DNA from: Porticoccaceae bacterium UBA2002
GTDB lineage: Bacteria > Pseudomonadota > Gammaproteobacteria > Pseudomonadales > Porticoccaceae
Length of the DNA: 12,103 nt
Reading direction: 5' to 3'
Assembly (NCBI GenBank): GCA_002334915.1
Contig: DDCQ01000005.1
Coordinates: forward strand, 1 to 12,103
Shown here: positions 1-6,360 of the stretch, piece by piece
Layout: every line of letters begins with the position of its first letter
Position numbering within the stretch: the first letter of the stretch is position 1
Made by a program: the position numbers and the translations under genes
The notes under the pieces: model-generated
Databases searched by the model: none
What the model was told of the DNA's origin: nothing
The model's input: only the letters and a program-made list of their open reading frames with translations

Positions 1-201
1 AAAGCCGCCGACGCCAACTTCCCATTACTGAGCAAGCACCAAAAGCACGGCTACCTAAAAACCTCATTACGCCAAACAGCCACCTACGACCAAATAGGTA
101 TATTCTCAACAGACGACCGACTACCAAAGCCAGAAGATAACAAAACATCAGGAAGCACAGCCGGAGGCTTTGACTATGGCGTATGGTCGTCGGCGAAATA
201 G
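1..201 (+). pseudogene. C-terminal fragment of an endonuclease/exonuclease/phosphatase-like protein, 5' end outside window
   Basis: Reading frame 1 is open from the first base to a TAG at 199-201 (66 residues, no start in the window). It contains a plausible protein stretch, KHGYLKTSLRQTATYDQIGI, then a GGFDYGVW motif near residue 60. These remind me of the last part of endonuclease/exonuclease/phosphatase-superfamily hydrolases, but that is a resemblance only. The final residues (about SSAK) are read from the antisense of the neighbouring transferase gene, so the natural C-terminus seems to be missing. Codon choice is unlike the rest of the window, with many CTA, TCA, ACA, CCA and ATA codons and a strand strongly enriched in A and C. 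That suggests foreign DNA or a sequence joined in assembly. The opposite strand also has an open frame here, but its predicted composition is less protein-like. Confidence 0.4.
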
Positions 202-629
202 GTGCCGCCCTCTTCCAGCAAGCTTTGATTTAGGCCAGATAAAAACAGTGGCAAGGTGGTTGCAACCAGCTCTTCCCGCACTGCCTTTTTCTCTTCCTCG
301 GGCATGGTGAATGTATCGACCAGTCGCTTCATGGTGTCATCGACTGTGTCGACTATGGCGTCACAGAGCGCCGCCTCCCATGGGTCCTCTGGGTAATACC
401 CGGTAAGCTGCCCAACATACCGCGCTATGGCATTGGACTGATTGAGCCACCTGCCGTCAACTTCAAACTCCGGTAACTGACGATAGCGAAACTGATCTTT
501 GTATTGGTCCCACTCGGGAATCGGGATTCGGACATCCTCAAATCGAAGACCGCCTAATTTAAGTGCCAACCGGGCGGGTTCTGCCCGACCCCCATCAAAA
601 TCAAAGTAGGTGAGTTTGAATCCTCTCAT
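174..629 (-). CDS. Glutathione S-transferase, sigma-like, truncated at the C-terminus
   Basis: The product has the N-terminal thioredoxin-like domain of a glutathione S-transferase. It starts MRGFKLTYFDFDGGRAEPAR, with the Tyr near residue 8 that usually activates glutathione, then LPEFEVDG and the QSNAIARYV glutathione-binding segment (about residues 52-72). The alpha-helical C-terminal domain begins at about residue 80 but stops at residue 151, just after GGTYFADD. Family members normally continue with a segment like RLTVADL and reach about 200-215 residues, so roughly 55-60 residues are lost. The last residues and stop codon come from foreign sequence beyond the junction near 183-192. The start is well supported: AGGAGG lies 6 bases upstream of the ATG. 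Without its last helices the protein is probably unstable, so this is likely a pseudogene or an assembly artefact. The family call is secure; the sigma-like subclass rests on similarity to bacterial and nematode-type sequences. Confidence 0.8.
   Translation of the reverse strand: MRGFKLTYFDFDGGRAEPARLALKLGGLRFEDVRIPIPEWDQYKDQFRYRQLPEFEVDGRWLNQSNAIARYVGQLTGYYPEDPWEAALCDAIVDTVDDTMKRLVDTFTMPEEEKKAVREELVATTLPLFLSGLNQSLLEEGGTYFADDHTP
183..192. other. Junction between two truncated genes
   Basis: On the left, the plus-strand fragment keeps its family-like sequence up to about GGFDYGVW (codons to 186). On the right, the minus-strand transferase keeps its sequence to FADD (codons ending at about 187). 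Both genes lose their 3' part at the same place, and base composition changes sharply here. No inverted repeats, target-site duplication or transposase remnant is visible. A deletion, an inversion endpoint and a chimeric assembly all fit. Confidence 0.55.
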
Positions 630-830
630 TGTCTGCCTCCTAAAGACGGTTTTCTGAGTTATTAAAAGTTATTGAAATAAGTGTAGACGATGGTTGGCCC
701 TAGTGAGGGCAATTGTGCAATCATGAAACTGTAAAATATTGCCCAATACTTAATAGCTCAACATACTTATGCAAAGCCCCAGTAAAACAAGTAATCTACA
801 GCTCTTAATAGTTAGCCTGTAAAAGAGCCC

Positions 831-1877
831 ATGTCCGATAACCAAATAAGACTGACCCAATACAGCCACGGCGCTGGCTGTGGCTGCAAAATTGCCCCTG
901 GCGTGCTGGAAACTATCCTTAAAACTGACTTTGTGGCGCCAGCTGATGCCCGCCTACTGGTGGGCAATAGCACCAGAGATGATGCCGCAGTCTATGATCT
1001 GGGGGATGGCACTGGGGTTATTAGTACCACTGATTTCTTTATGCCGATTGTGGATGACCCCTTTGAGTTTGGGCGGGTGGCTGCGGCCAATGCGATCAGT
1101 GATATCTATGCCATGGGCGGCACGCCGATGATGGCCATTGCCATTCTTGGTTGGCCGATCAATAGTCTGCCCGCTGAGGTGGCGCAGCAGGTGATTGATG
1201 GCGGGCGCCATGCCTGTGGTGAGGCGGGAATTCATCTGGCGGGCGGCCATTCTATTGATTCGCCAGAGCCCATATTTGGGCTGGCGGTGACTGGGCGGGT
1301 GGATTTACGGCAGCTAAAGCAAAACAGTACCGCGGTTGTGGGCGATCAGTTGTTTTTAACCAAGCCGCTGGGCGTGGGTATTCTGACCACAGCGGAGAAA
1401 CAGGGTAAGTTGCTGCCCCAGCATGCCCGGCTGGCGGTGGATAATATGATGAAGCTTAATAAGGTAGGCACTGAGTTGGCTGCGGTGGATGGTGTGACCG
1501 CGATTACCGATGTCACTGGCTTTGGTTTGCTGGGCCATCTGCTGGAGATCTGTCAGGGCAGTGAGTTGTCGGCAGTGGTAAATCTCAGTCAGGTGCCGGT
1601 GCTGGACAGTGCTGTATTGGACTATCTGGCCCAGGGCTGTGTGCCCGGTGGCAGTGGACGCAACTGGGAGAGTATTGGTGCGCATATTGAGGGCACGGAT
1701 AGTCAGAGCCAGACCTTGCTCTGCGATCCGCAAACCAGCGGTGGCTTGCTAGTGGCAGTAAGGCCTGAGGCTGCTGATGAGGTTGCACAGCTACTCGCCC
1801 GAGCTGGCTGTTATGCCCAACCCATTGGCGAGTTGGTTAGGGCTGATTCGGCGCCTATGATCAAGGTGAATTCTTGA
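831..1877 (+). CDS. selD: Selenide, water dikinase (selenophosphate synthase)
   Basis: SelD makes monoselenophosphate from selenide and ATP in the cytoplasm; it is the selenium donor for 2-selenouridine in tRNA and for selenocysteine. The 348-residue length matches the family (E. coli about 347). The N-terminus [15 protein letters not shown] carries the catalytic pair at Cys17 and Lys20, so this is the cysteine form and no recoded TGA is needed. Further family blocks are [20 protein letters not shown] (about residues 67-86), the [10 protein letters not shown] stretch, [14 protein letters not shown] and [10 protein letters not shown]. The ATG is preceded only by a weak purine-rich AAAAGAG. The 201-base gap upstream holds at best a poor promoter (TTGCCC at 739-744, 17 bases, CATACT at 762-767). 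The stop overlaps the mnmH start, so the two genes form one translational unit. I am sure of the identity. Confidence 0.97.
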   Translation: MSDNQIRLTQYSHGAGCGCKIAPGVLETILKTDFVAPADARLLVGNSTRDDAAVYDLGDGTGVISTTDFFMPIVDDPFEFGRVAAANAISDIYAMGGTPMMAIAILGWPINSLPAEVAQQVIDGGRHACGEAGIHLAGGHSIDSPEPIFGLAVTGRVDLRQLKQNSTAVVGDQLFLTKPLGVGILTTAEKQGKLLPQHARLAVDNMMKLNKVGTELAAVDGVTAITDVTGFGLLGHLLEICQGSELSAVVNLSQVPVLDSAVLDYLAQGCVPGGSGRNWESIGAHIEGTDSQSQTLLCDPQTSGGLLVAVRPEAADEVAQLLARAGCYAQPIGELVRADSAPMIKVNS

Positions 1878-2962
1878 GCTTGCCGCTGATTAATAATTAC
1901 CGGCAGCTGCTGCTGGACGATACTCCCATGATTGATGTGCGTGCACCGGTGGAGTTTTTGTCTGGCGCCCTGCCCTCTGCGACTAATCTGCCATTGATAA
2001 ATGATGATGAGCGTCATCAGGTGGGCATTCATTACAAAAATAATGGTCAGCAATCTGCTATTGAACTGGGGCACGAGCTGGTTAATGGCGAGATTAAGCA
2101 GCAGCGGCTGCAGGCCTGGCAGAATTTTATGCAGGCCAATCCCAATGGGGTGCTGTACTGCGCCCGCGGTGGTCTGCGCTCGCAGCTTACTCAGGAGTGG
2201 CTGGCTGAGGCTGGGATTGACTGTCCCAAAGTTGAGGGCGGCTATAAGGCGCTGCGCGGGTTTCTGCACCAGTATTTGAGTAATTACTGCGCTAATAATA
2301 TGTTTACTATTCTGTCTGGTATGACCGGCACCGGGAAAACTGAGATTATTCAGGCGCTGCCCACTGGGTTGGATCTTGAGGGTGCCGCCAACCACAAGGG
2401 ATCGAGTTTTGGGCGACCTCTGGACGAACAGCCGGCGCAGATTGATTTTGAAAACCGCATTGCTATTGACCTGCTAAAGGTCGAAGACCAGCACCCCCAA
2501 TCCATGGTGGTGCTTGAGGATGAGAGCCGCAATATTGGTGCCCGGCATATTCCCCATTATTTTGCTGACCGCATGACGGCAAGCCAGTTTGTGGTGATTG
2601 ATATGGACTTTGAGGAGCGGCTTGAGCGGCTGTGGCAGGAATATGTGGTGGAGCGTTATTTAAAAACCATGGCGTTTTTTGGCGCTACTGGTGAGCAGGA
2701 GTTTGCCAGCTATCTGCGTGAGAGTTTGTTGCGGGTGCAAAAACGGCTGGGGGGTCAGCGCACCAAGGAGCTGTTGGCGTCGATGGATGCGGCGATTGAG
2801 GTGCAGCATGGGGATAATTTTGCCAGTCATCGCGATTGGTTAGCCGGGATTACCAGAGATTATTACGACCCTATGTATAGCTATCAGCTGGAAAAGAAGA
2901 AAGAGCTGGTGGTGTTTAGGGGGCCCCGGGAAGAGGTTGTGGAATGGTTGCAGCGGGGTTAG
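1874..2962 (+). CDS. mnmH: tRNA 2-selenouridine synthase
   Basis: MnmH (also SelU or YbbB) replaces sulfur by selenium at wobble uridine 34 of tRNAs for Lys, Glu and Gln, via a geranylated 2-thiouridine intermediate, using selenophosphate from SelD. The protein has 362 residues (E. coli 364). An N-terminal rhodanese domain (about 12-130) carries the active Cys96 in [11 protein letters not shown]. It is followed by EGGYKALR and a P-loop domain with Walker A GMTGTGKT at 149-156. The start is TTG at 1874-1876, overlapping the selD stop as TTGA, with AAGGTGA five bases upstream. Starting here gives the same N-terminal layout as E. coli ([12 protein letters not shown] at about 17-28). The 3' end overlaps the convergent acetyltransferase gene: the stop codons share bases in TTAG, leaving no room for a terminator between them. 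Confidence 0.96.
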   Translation: MSLPLINNYRQLLLDDTPMIDVRAPVEFLSGALPSATNLPLINDDERHQVGIHYKNNGQQSAIELGHELVNGEIKQQRLQAWQNFMQANPNGVLYCARGGLRSQLTQEWLAEAGIDCPKVEGGYKALRGFLHQYLSNYCANNMFTILSGMTGTGKTEIIQALPTGLDLEGAANHKGSSFGRPLDEQPAQIDFENRIAIDLLKVEDQHPQSMVVLEDESRNIGARHIPHYFADRMTASQFVVIDMDFEERLERLWQEYVVERYLKTMAFFGATGEQEFASYLRESLLRVQKRLGGQRTKELLASMDAAIEVQHGDNFASHRDWLAGITRDYYDPMYSYQLEKKKELVVFRGPREEVVEWLQRG

Positions 2963-3456
2963 GGAGACTCTTGTACCAACCACTTATACATCACCAGCGC
3001 ATCCACATTACCTTCCACAGGATGTTTAAACGCCTTGGGCAATCGCCCTACGGTTGCAAAGCCCAGTTTCTCCCATAGCCTTATCGCTCCCTGGTTAGTC
3101 GAAGCCACAAAATTAAACTGCATGGCACTGAAACCCATTTCCATGGCGATTTTTTGCGAGTGTTCGCACATAGCTGAAGCCAGGCCCTGGCCGCGAGCGG
3201 CACGAGCCACCATATAGCCGCAGTTGCACACATGGGCGCCGGGGCCCTGCTGATTGGCTTTAATATAGTAGGTGCCCAGAATCTGGCCATCTTGCTCGAC
3301 CACATAGGTCGCGGCGGGCACCGCCATCCACAGATGCCGGGCTTGGGTCTGATTGGTGTCTGGCGGGTAGGCATAGCTGTCGCCCGCCGATACTATCTGG
3401 TGAAAAATCGGCCAGATAGCATCGAAGTCGGCGTCAGTTGCTTGACGGATAATCAC
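2959..3456 (-). CDS. GNAT-family N-acetyltransferase
   Basis: This is a 165-residue single-domain GNAT protein that should transfer an acetyl group from acetyl-CoA to an amine; the substrate cannot be read from sequence. The N-terminus MIIRQATDADFDAIWPIF is a typical GNAT strand 1/helix 1. Motif A is YMVARAARGQGLASAM at residues 81-96, where RGQGLA forms the acetyl-CoA pyrophosphate loop. Motif B is LWEKLGFATVGRLPKAF at 127-143, and VDALVMYKWL near the end is the usual last strand. The start is GTG at 3454-3456, sharing a base with the dehydrogenase stop (TAGTG). There is no clear ribosome binding site, so it is probably translated by coupling to the gene before it. It ends the leftward gene run and converges on mnmH with overlapping stops. 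Confidence 0.88.
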   Translation of the reverse strand: MIIRQATDADFDAIWPIFHQIVSAGDSYAYPPDTNQTQARHLWMAVPAATYVVEQDGQILGTYYIKANQQGPGAHVCNCGYMVARAARGQGLASAMCEHSQKIAMEMGFSAMQFNFVASTNQGAIRLWEKLGFATVGRLPKAFKHPVEGNVDALVMYKWLVQESP

Positions 3457-4229
3457 TAGCGGGGCTGCATTCTCACCGCGCCATCTAGGCGGATGGTCTC
3501 GCCATTGAGATAGCTATTCTCCACCATATGCACCACTAGCTGGCCAAACTCTGAGGGTTCGCCCAGACGCTTGGGGAAAGGTATGCCAGAGACAATACCG
3601 TCCTGTACCTGCTGAGGGGCACCGAGCATTAATGGTGTGGCCATTACGCCGGGAGCAATGGTATTGATGCGGATGCCTACAGCGGCCAGGTCTCTGGCCA
3701 TGGGTAATGTCATGCCGACAATACCGCCTTTGGTTGCTGAGTAAGCCACCTGGCCCATCTGGCCATCAAAGGCGGCAATGGATGCAGTGTGCACAATCAC
3801 ACCGCGCTCGGTTTTCTCATCTGGCTCGTTACGCGCCATAGCGGCGGCTGCGCAGCGGGAAATATTAAAGGTACCAATAAGGTTAACTTCGATAACCTTG
3901 CGGTAATGGTCTAGGTTGTGGGGGTTGCCTTCGCGATCAATGGTCTTGGCTGCTATGCCAATACCAGCGCAGTTTACACAGACATCAACCCGGCCCAGAT
4001 CGGCGAGTATTTTATCAAAGGCCGCCTCAACATCCGGGCCATTGGATACATCCAGTGCTATAAAATGGGTTTTGCTAGCACCCAGCTCCTCTACTGCAGT
4101 GGCGCCGGCGTCGGCGTTCATATCGATAATCACCAAAATCGCACCGCGATCCGAAAGCTCCTGGGCGGCTGCGCGACCCAGACCTGATGCACCACCAGTA
4201 ACTACTGCAACTTTATTATTTAAATCCAC
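3456..4229 (-). CDS. Short-chain dehydrogenase, type II 3-hydroxyacyl-CoA dehydrogenase-like
   Basis: This is a 257-residue classical short-chain dehydrogenase/reductase. The cofactor motif is TGGASGLG at residues 11-18; Asp36 at the end of strand 2 points to NAD(H) rather than NADP(H). NCAG is at 86-89. The catalytic residues are Ser150 and Tyr163-x3-Lys167 (YSATK). The segments [39 protein letters not shown] and [15 protein letters not shown] match what I know of the HSD17B10/type II 3-hydroxyacyl-CoA dehydrogenase branch. An NAD-dependent oxidation of 3-hydroxyacyl-CoA in fatty-acid or branched-chain degradation is therefore likely, though substrate is inferred. The start is GTG at 4227-4229, with a GGAAGAGGTG ribosome binding stretch just upstream. 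It lies 20 bases after the DUF2288 gene and overlaps the acetyltransferase by one base, so the three are probably one transcript. Confidence 0.9.
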   Translation of the reverse strand: MDLNNKVAVVTGGASGLGRAAAQELSDRGAILVIIDMNADAGATAVEELGASKTHFIALDVSNGPDVEAAFDKILADLGRVDVCVNCAGIGIAAKTIDREGNPHNLDHYRKVIEVNLIGTFNISRCAAAAMARNEPDEKTERGVIVHTASIAAFDGQMGQVAYSATKGGIVGMTLPMARDLAAVGIRINTIAPGVMATPLMLGAPQQVQDGIVSGIPFPKRLGEPSEFGQLVVHMVENSYLNGETIRLDGAVRMQPR

Positions 4230-4249
4230 GTTTCACCTCTTCCTGTTTT

Positions 4250-4555
4250 TTATTCTGTTTCCTGCACCAGCACAAAGGGCGGAATAACAAGTGCCCAGAG
4301 TAGCTTATTGTTGTCGTACCAGTCCATGGCCTGTTGATCTTGCACCTGCCCCACAGAGTCGTCGTCCAACCACTGCTGCACCTGATCTCTGTCGTCTCTG
4401 TGTAATGCTATAGCCACTTTAATCAGGTCTGCCCCTGTGGCCACGGCCAGCACATTGCCTGAGGCATAGTGCTTTTGCAGCTCGTGCCAGGCAATTTTGG
4501 CGGTTTCGCCATTAAGCCGGGCGATTAGAGTTTGGGAGTCTGTGGTTTCTGTCAT
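4250..4555 (-). CDS. DUF2288 family protein
   Basis: This is a small soluble acidic protein of 101 residues whose pattern I recognise as DUF2288. It has AWHELQKHYASGNVLAVATG at about residues 22-41, then DLIKVA, DDRDQVQQWLDDDSV, and a C-terminal WALVIPPFVLVQE (87-99), ending with the family's characteristic hydrophobic-Pro-LVQE. No function is known to me and no catalytic motif is evident. It has no signal peptide or membrane helix. The ATG at 4553-4555 has no good ribosome binding site, and the 57 bases between it and hisH hold a dispersed repeat. It may be co-transcribed with hisH upstream and the dehydrogenase downstream. Confidence 0.8.
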   Translation of the reverse strand: MTETTDSQTLIARLNGETAKIAWHELQKHYASGNVLAVATGADLIKVAIALHRDDRDQVQQWLDDDSVGQVQDQQAMDWYDNNKLLWALVIPPFVLVQETE

Positions 4556-4588
4556 ATTTGTGTTTGGGAGTTGGTAGGTTGGGGCGGA

Positions 4589-4614
4589 GTCATCCTGAGC
4601 ATAGCGAAGAATCT
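4589..4614. repeat. Dispersed 'GTCATCCTGAGC...GCGAAGAATCT' intergenic repeat
   Basis: The 26 bases read GTCATCCTGAGC, then AT, then AGCGAAGAATCT. Nearly identical sequences (typically GTCATCCTGAGCGAAGCGAAGG and variants) are scattered between genes of many unrelated bacteria. They are known for producing false peptides of the VILSEAKNL kind when translated; here the plus strand reads VILSIAKNL. On the minus strand it is an imperfect hairpin (ATTCT against AGGAT, with one G-T pair). The element overlaps the last bases of the hisH stop codon (4613-4615), so it may have replaced the original 3' end and following sequence. Confidence 0.7.
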
Positions 4615-5263
4615 AACCCATCCATCCACAAAAATTACGCAACAATTGCAGCCCGGCTTCGGCGCTTTTTTCCGGGTGGAACTGGGCAGCGAAAAGGTTT
4701 TTATGGCTGAGTGCGGCGGCAAATGGCGAACCATAGTCACAGGTGCCGGCAATATGGGGATTATTTTCAGCAGTCACATAGTAGCTGTGCACAAAGTAAA
4801 AGCGACTGTCCTGCTCTATACCCTGCCATAGCGGGTGGTCCATAGTCTGATGAACATTGTTCCAGCCCATATGGGGCACTTTGAGCTTGCTGCCCTGACT
4901 GTCCTGCAAGGTATCGCCAAAGAATTTGACCTTACCGGGCAACAGGCCAAGGCAGTTGACGCCGCCATTTTCTTCGCTGTGCTCCATTAGCGCCTGCATA
5001 CCCACACAGATAGCCAGCACAGGTTTTTCCTTTATGGCATTGCTGACCACATCGCCCACATTGAGGCGCTGAATTTCACCCATGCAGTCGCGGATAGCGC
5101 CGACACCGGGAAACACAACCCGGTCGGCATCTTCAACCAGAGCTGGATCTGAGGTAATGGATACTTTGGCGCCTGGGCACACGTGCTCCAAGGCTTTGCC
5201 CACAGAATGGAGGTTGCCCATTCCATAATCAATCACCGCAATATGGCTGCGAAAATCACTCAT
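4613..5263 (-). CDS. hisH: Imidazole glycerol phosphate synthase, glutaminase subunit HisH
   Basis: HisH hydrolyses glutamine and passes ammonia to HisF, making imidazole glycerol phosphate and AICAR in histidine synthesis. The protein has 216 residues and is a class I glutamine amidotransferase. It shows [11 protein letters not shown] at 11-21, the oxyanion-strand PGVG at 52-55, nucleophile Cys86 in AICVGMQ, and His196 and Glu198 in QFHPEKS. Length is slightly above the usual 196-212. The last residues, CGWMG, end inside the dispersed repeat and may not be original. The hisB stop lies 31 bases upstream. HisH is inactive without HisF, and neither hisF nor hisA follows here, so they must be encoded elsewhere. 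The ATG lacks a strong ribosome binding site. Confidence 0.96.
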   Translation of the reverse strand: MSDFRSHIAVIDYGMGNLHSVGKALEHVCPGAKVSITSDPALVEDADRVVFPGVGAIRDCMGEIQRLNVGDVVSNAIKEKPVLAICVGMQALMEHSEENGGVNCLGLLPGKVKFFGDTLQDSQGSKLKVPHMGWNNVHQTMDHPLWQGIEQDSRFYFVHSYYVTAENNPHIAGTCDYGSPFAAALSHKNLFAAQFHPEKSAEAGLQLLRNFCGWMG

Positions 5264-5286
5264 AGTTTAAACCGTGCTAAAAGACA

Positions 5287-5307
5287 GGGTACGCTTACAA
5301 CGTACCC
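5287..5307 (-). terminator. Hairpin at the hisB stop codon, possible weak terminator or processing site
   Basis: GGGTACG and CGTACCC form a perfect 7-base-pair stem with a 7-base loop. On the minus strand the hisB TAA lies inside the loop. The stem is followed by TGTCTTTTA, only a modest T run, so full termination is doubtful. It could reduce hisH expression or stabilise the hisB end of the transcript. Confidence 0.35.
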
Positions 5308-5888
5308 TTGGTAGAGGGCATTACGCCGGCCATGCGCTCGTCGGCAGTGGCTGCCATGCGCAGGGCGCGACCAAAGGCCTTAAAAATAGTCTCCACCTGG
5401 TGGTGTGCATTGGCGCCGCGCAGATTATCTATATGCAGGCTGACCAGAGCGTGGTTAACAAAGCCCTGAAAAAATTCACGGGTAAGATCGACATCAAAGC
5501 CGCCTACATGGCTGCGCACAAAGTCGGCTTTCATAATAAGTCCGGGACGGCCTGAAAAGTCCACAACCACGCGAGACAGAGCTTCATCCAGAGGCACATA
5601 GGCGTGGCCATAACGGGCCAGACCTTTTTTGTCACCAATAGCCTCAGCGACAGCCATACCCAGGGTGATACCAACATCTTCCACGGTGTGGTGATCGTCA
5701 ATCTCGGTGTCGCCGGTGGCCTGAATATCCAGATCCACTAAACCATGACGGGCAATTTGATCCAGCATATGGTTCAGAAAGGGTACCGGCGTCTGCAGGT
5801 TTGCCTGCCCGGTGCCATCCAGGTTTACACTGATGGTAATTTGCGATTCGAGGGTATTGCGCGTCACTGTGGCTGTACGATCGGCCAT
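5295..5888 (-). CDS. hisB: Imidazoleglycerol-phosphate dehydratase HisB
   Basis: HisB dehydrates imidazole glycerol phosphate to imidazole acetol phosphate, the step after HisFH, using bound manganese. From the chosen start it has 197 residues, typical for the monofunctional enzyme; there is no fused phosphatase domain as in E. coli. Metal-binding motifs are DDHHTVED at 64-71 and AHHQVE at 161-166. Other family blocks are [14 protein letters not shown] (36-49), [20 protein letters not shown] and the PSTKGTL end. I chose the ATG at 5886-5888 because GGAG lies six bases upstream and [12 protein letters not shown] matches the family N-terminus. An ATG at 5909 in the same frame would add seven residues, but it has no binding site and sits almost on the predicted transcription start. 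hisH follows on the same strand. Confidence 0.96.
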   Translation of the reverse strand: MADRTATVTRNTLESQITISVNLDGTGQANLQTPVPFLNHMLDQIARHGLVDLDIQATGDTEIDDHHTVEDVGITLGMAVAEAIGDKKGLARYGHAYVPLDEALSRVVVDFSGRPGLIMKADFVRSHVGGFDVDLTREFFQGFVNHALVSLHIDNLRGANAHHQVETIFKAFGRALRMAATADERMAGVMPSTKGTL

Positions 5889-5920
5889 GGGTTTCTCCAT
5901 GCTGTCCATGTTGAGGCGGC

Positions 5921-5949
5921 ATTATACTGCAAATTAACTCTTGCTACAG
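5921..5949 (-). promoter_or_regulatory. Candidate hisB promoter
   Basis: On the minus strand, 5926-5921 reads a perfect TATAAT. With a 17-base spacer the -35 would be CTGTAG, a poor match, so activation or a weak promoter is possible. It predicts a start near 5914, about 26 bases before the chosen hisB ATG, which supports the shorter HisB. The -35 region overlaps that of the divergent promoter for the metal-uptake genes. Confidence 0.45.
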
Positions 5950-5968
5950 TACAAAAAAAGGCTAGAAT
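5941..5968 (+). promoter_or_regulatory. Candidate promoter of the small secreted protein and TonB receptor
   Basis: TTGCTA at 5941-5946 and TAGAAT at 5963-5968 are separated by 16 bases, a fair sigma-70 match. Transcription would start near 5975, leaving a leader of about 40 bases before the ATG at 6016. The -10 overlaps the first of two palindromes, the arrangement expected for repression. Confidence 0.45.
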
Positions 5969-5982
5969 ATGCGGCTCATATT
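5966..5982. promoter_or_regulatory. Palindrome overlapping the -10 region, candidate operator
   Basis: AATATG, 5 bases, CATATT: perfect 6-base arms. It covers the end of the predicted -10 and the transcription start. It does not match the Zur consensus I know (TGTTATAATATAACA) or a Fur box, so the regulator is unknown. Confidence 0.4.
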
Positions 5983-5986
5983 GCTG

Positions 5987-6003
5987 GCTCAGACAGTCTG
6001 AGC
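5987..6003. promoter_or_regulatory. 17-base perfect palindrome in the leader
   Basis: GCTCAGAC-A-GTCTGAGC has perfect 8-base arms around one central base. As DNA it could bind a dimeric regulator just downstream of the predicted start. As RNA it would fold into a 6-pair hairpin with a 5-base loop ending 12 bases before the ATG, where it could affect ribosome access. Either role is inference. Confidence 0.45.
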
Positions 6004-6015
6004 GTTATTAAATTT

Positions 6016-6285
6016 ATGAAGCAGTTTCACTCAATATTCGCCTTCGCGCTGTGCCTGATTATTGGTCTCGGGTCAGTGACGGCGTCTGCTCATAATCATG
6101 ACGACCACCAGGAAAGTAGCTGCTCGGTCTCTGTGCTGCAGCATTCAGCGGCAGCAGTTGCAGCTGAAAACAGCAAAACCTATGTAACCAGAGTTACAGC
6201 ACCCAGTATTGTCCATAACGACCAGGCTGCAACAAGCCATATCACTGGTCGCCAGCTCGCCAGGGCGCCCCCACAGATCCTCTAA
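6016..6285 (+). CDS. Small secreted His-containing protein next to the metal receptor
   Basis: This is an 89-residue protein with a clear signal peptide: MKQFHSIFAFALCLIIGLGS, cleaved probably after TASA (residue 25). The mature part of about 64 residues starts HNHDDHQ and goes on to Cys36, LQHSAA, two further His (67, 75) and an RAPPQIL end. The mature protein therefore begins with a likely metal ligand cluster (H26, H28, H31). It resembles short exported proteins, DUF2946-like in style, found beside TonB receptors, but I cannot assign a family. The frame stays open upstream to a TTG at 5941; I reject that start because it would put the promoter inside the gene and add a charged stretch before the signal peptide. 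No good ribosome binding site is seen. The receptor gene follows after 75 bases, suggesting an operon in which this protein holds or senses metal in the periplasm (inference). Confidence 0.7.
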   Translation: MKQFHSIFAFALCLIIGLGSVTASAHNHDDHQESSCSVSVLQHSAAAVAAENSKTYVTRVTAPSIVHNDQAATSHITGRQLARAPPQIL

Positions 6286-6308
6286 ATAGTTTGCATTCCC
6301 CCTGTGGG
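6270..6308 (+). other. Possible leader hairpin between the small gene and the receptor
   Basis: CCCACAG at 6270-6276 pairs with CTGTGGG at 6302-6308 over a 25-base loop containing the stop of the small gene. Immediately after it, GACG/CGTC (6308-6321) and a TTTTT run (6325-6329) form a very weak terminator-like unit. The two could set the ratio of receptor to small protein, but the stems are short. Confidence 0.25.
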
Positions 6309-6347
6309 ACGAATTCGCGTCGAGTTTTTGGCGTGGACATTATTTTT

Positions 6348-6353
6348 AGAGGA
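6348..6353 (+). promoter_or_regulatory. Ribosome binding site fixing the receptor start
   Basis: AGAGGA lies seven bases before the ATG at 6361, directly ahead of a signal peptide. This rules out the in-frame GTG at 6304, which would add 19 residues ahead of the signal peptide. Confidence 0.7.
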
Positions 6354-6360
6354 AAAAATT

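Noticed and set aside
954..1250. Minus-strand open frame across selD
   Set aside because: It is a shadow of SelD codons with no protein-like motif or binding site.
1811..2395. Minus-strand open frame of 194 residues
   Set aside because: It lies fully antisense to selD and mnmH, whose catalytic motifs are intact, and shows no recognisable family pattern.
3916..4287. Plus-strand open frames antisense to the dehydrogenase
   Set aside because: Low-complexity Ala/Ser-rich translation opposite a clear SDR cofactor-binding region.
4532..4831. Plus-strand open frame of 99 residues containing VILSIAKNL
   Set aside because: It is the known false translation of the dispersed repeat and otherwise runs antisense to hisH.
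5941..6015. Upstream TTG extension of the small secreted protein
   Set aside because: It would place the predicted promoter within the gene and put 25 residues ahead of a clear signal peptide.
5910..6015. Zur or Fur box upstream of the receptor genes
   Set aside because: I looked for TGTTATAATATAACA-like and GATAATGATAATC-like sequences and found no convincing match; only unrelated palindromes are present.
6304..6360. GTG extension of the TonB receptor
   Set aside because: AGAGGA before the ATG at 6361 and the signal peptide starting there make the shorter form far more likely.
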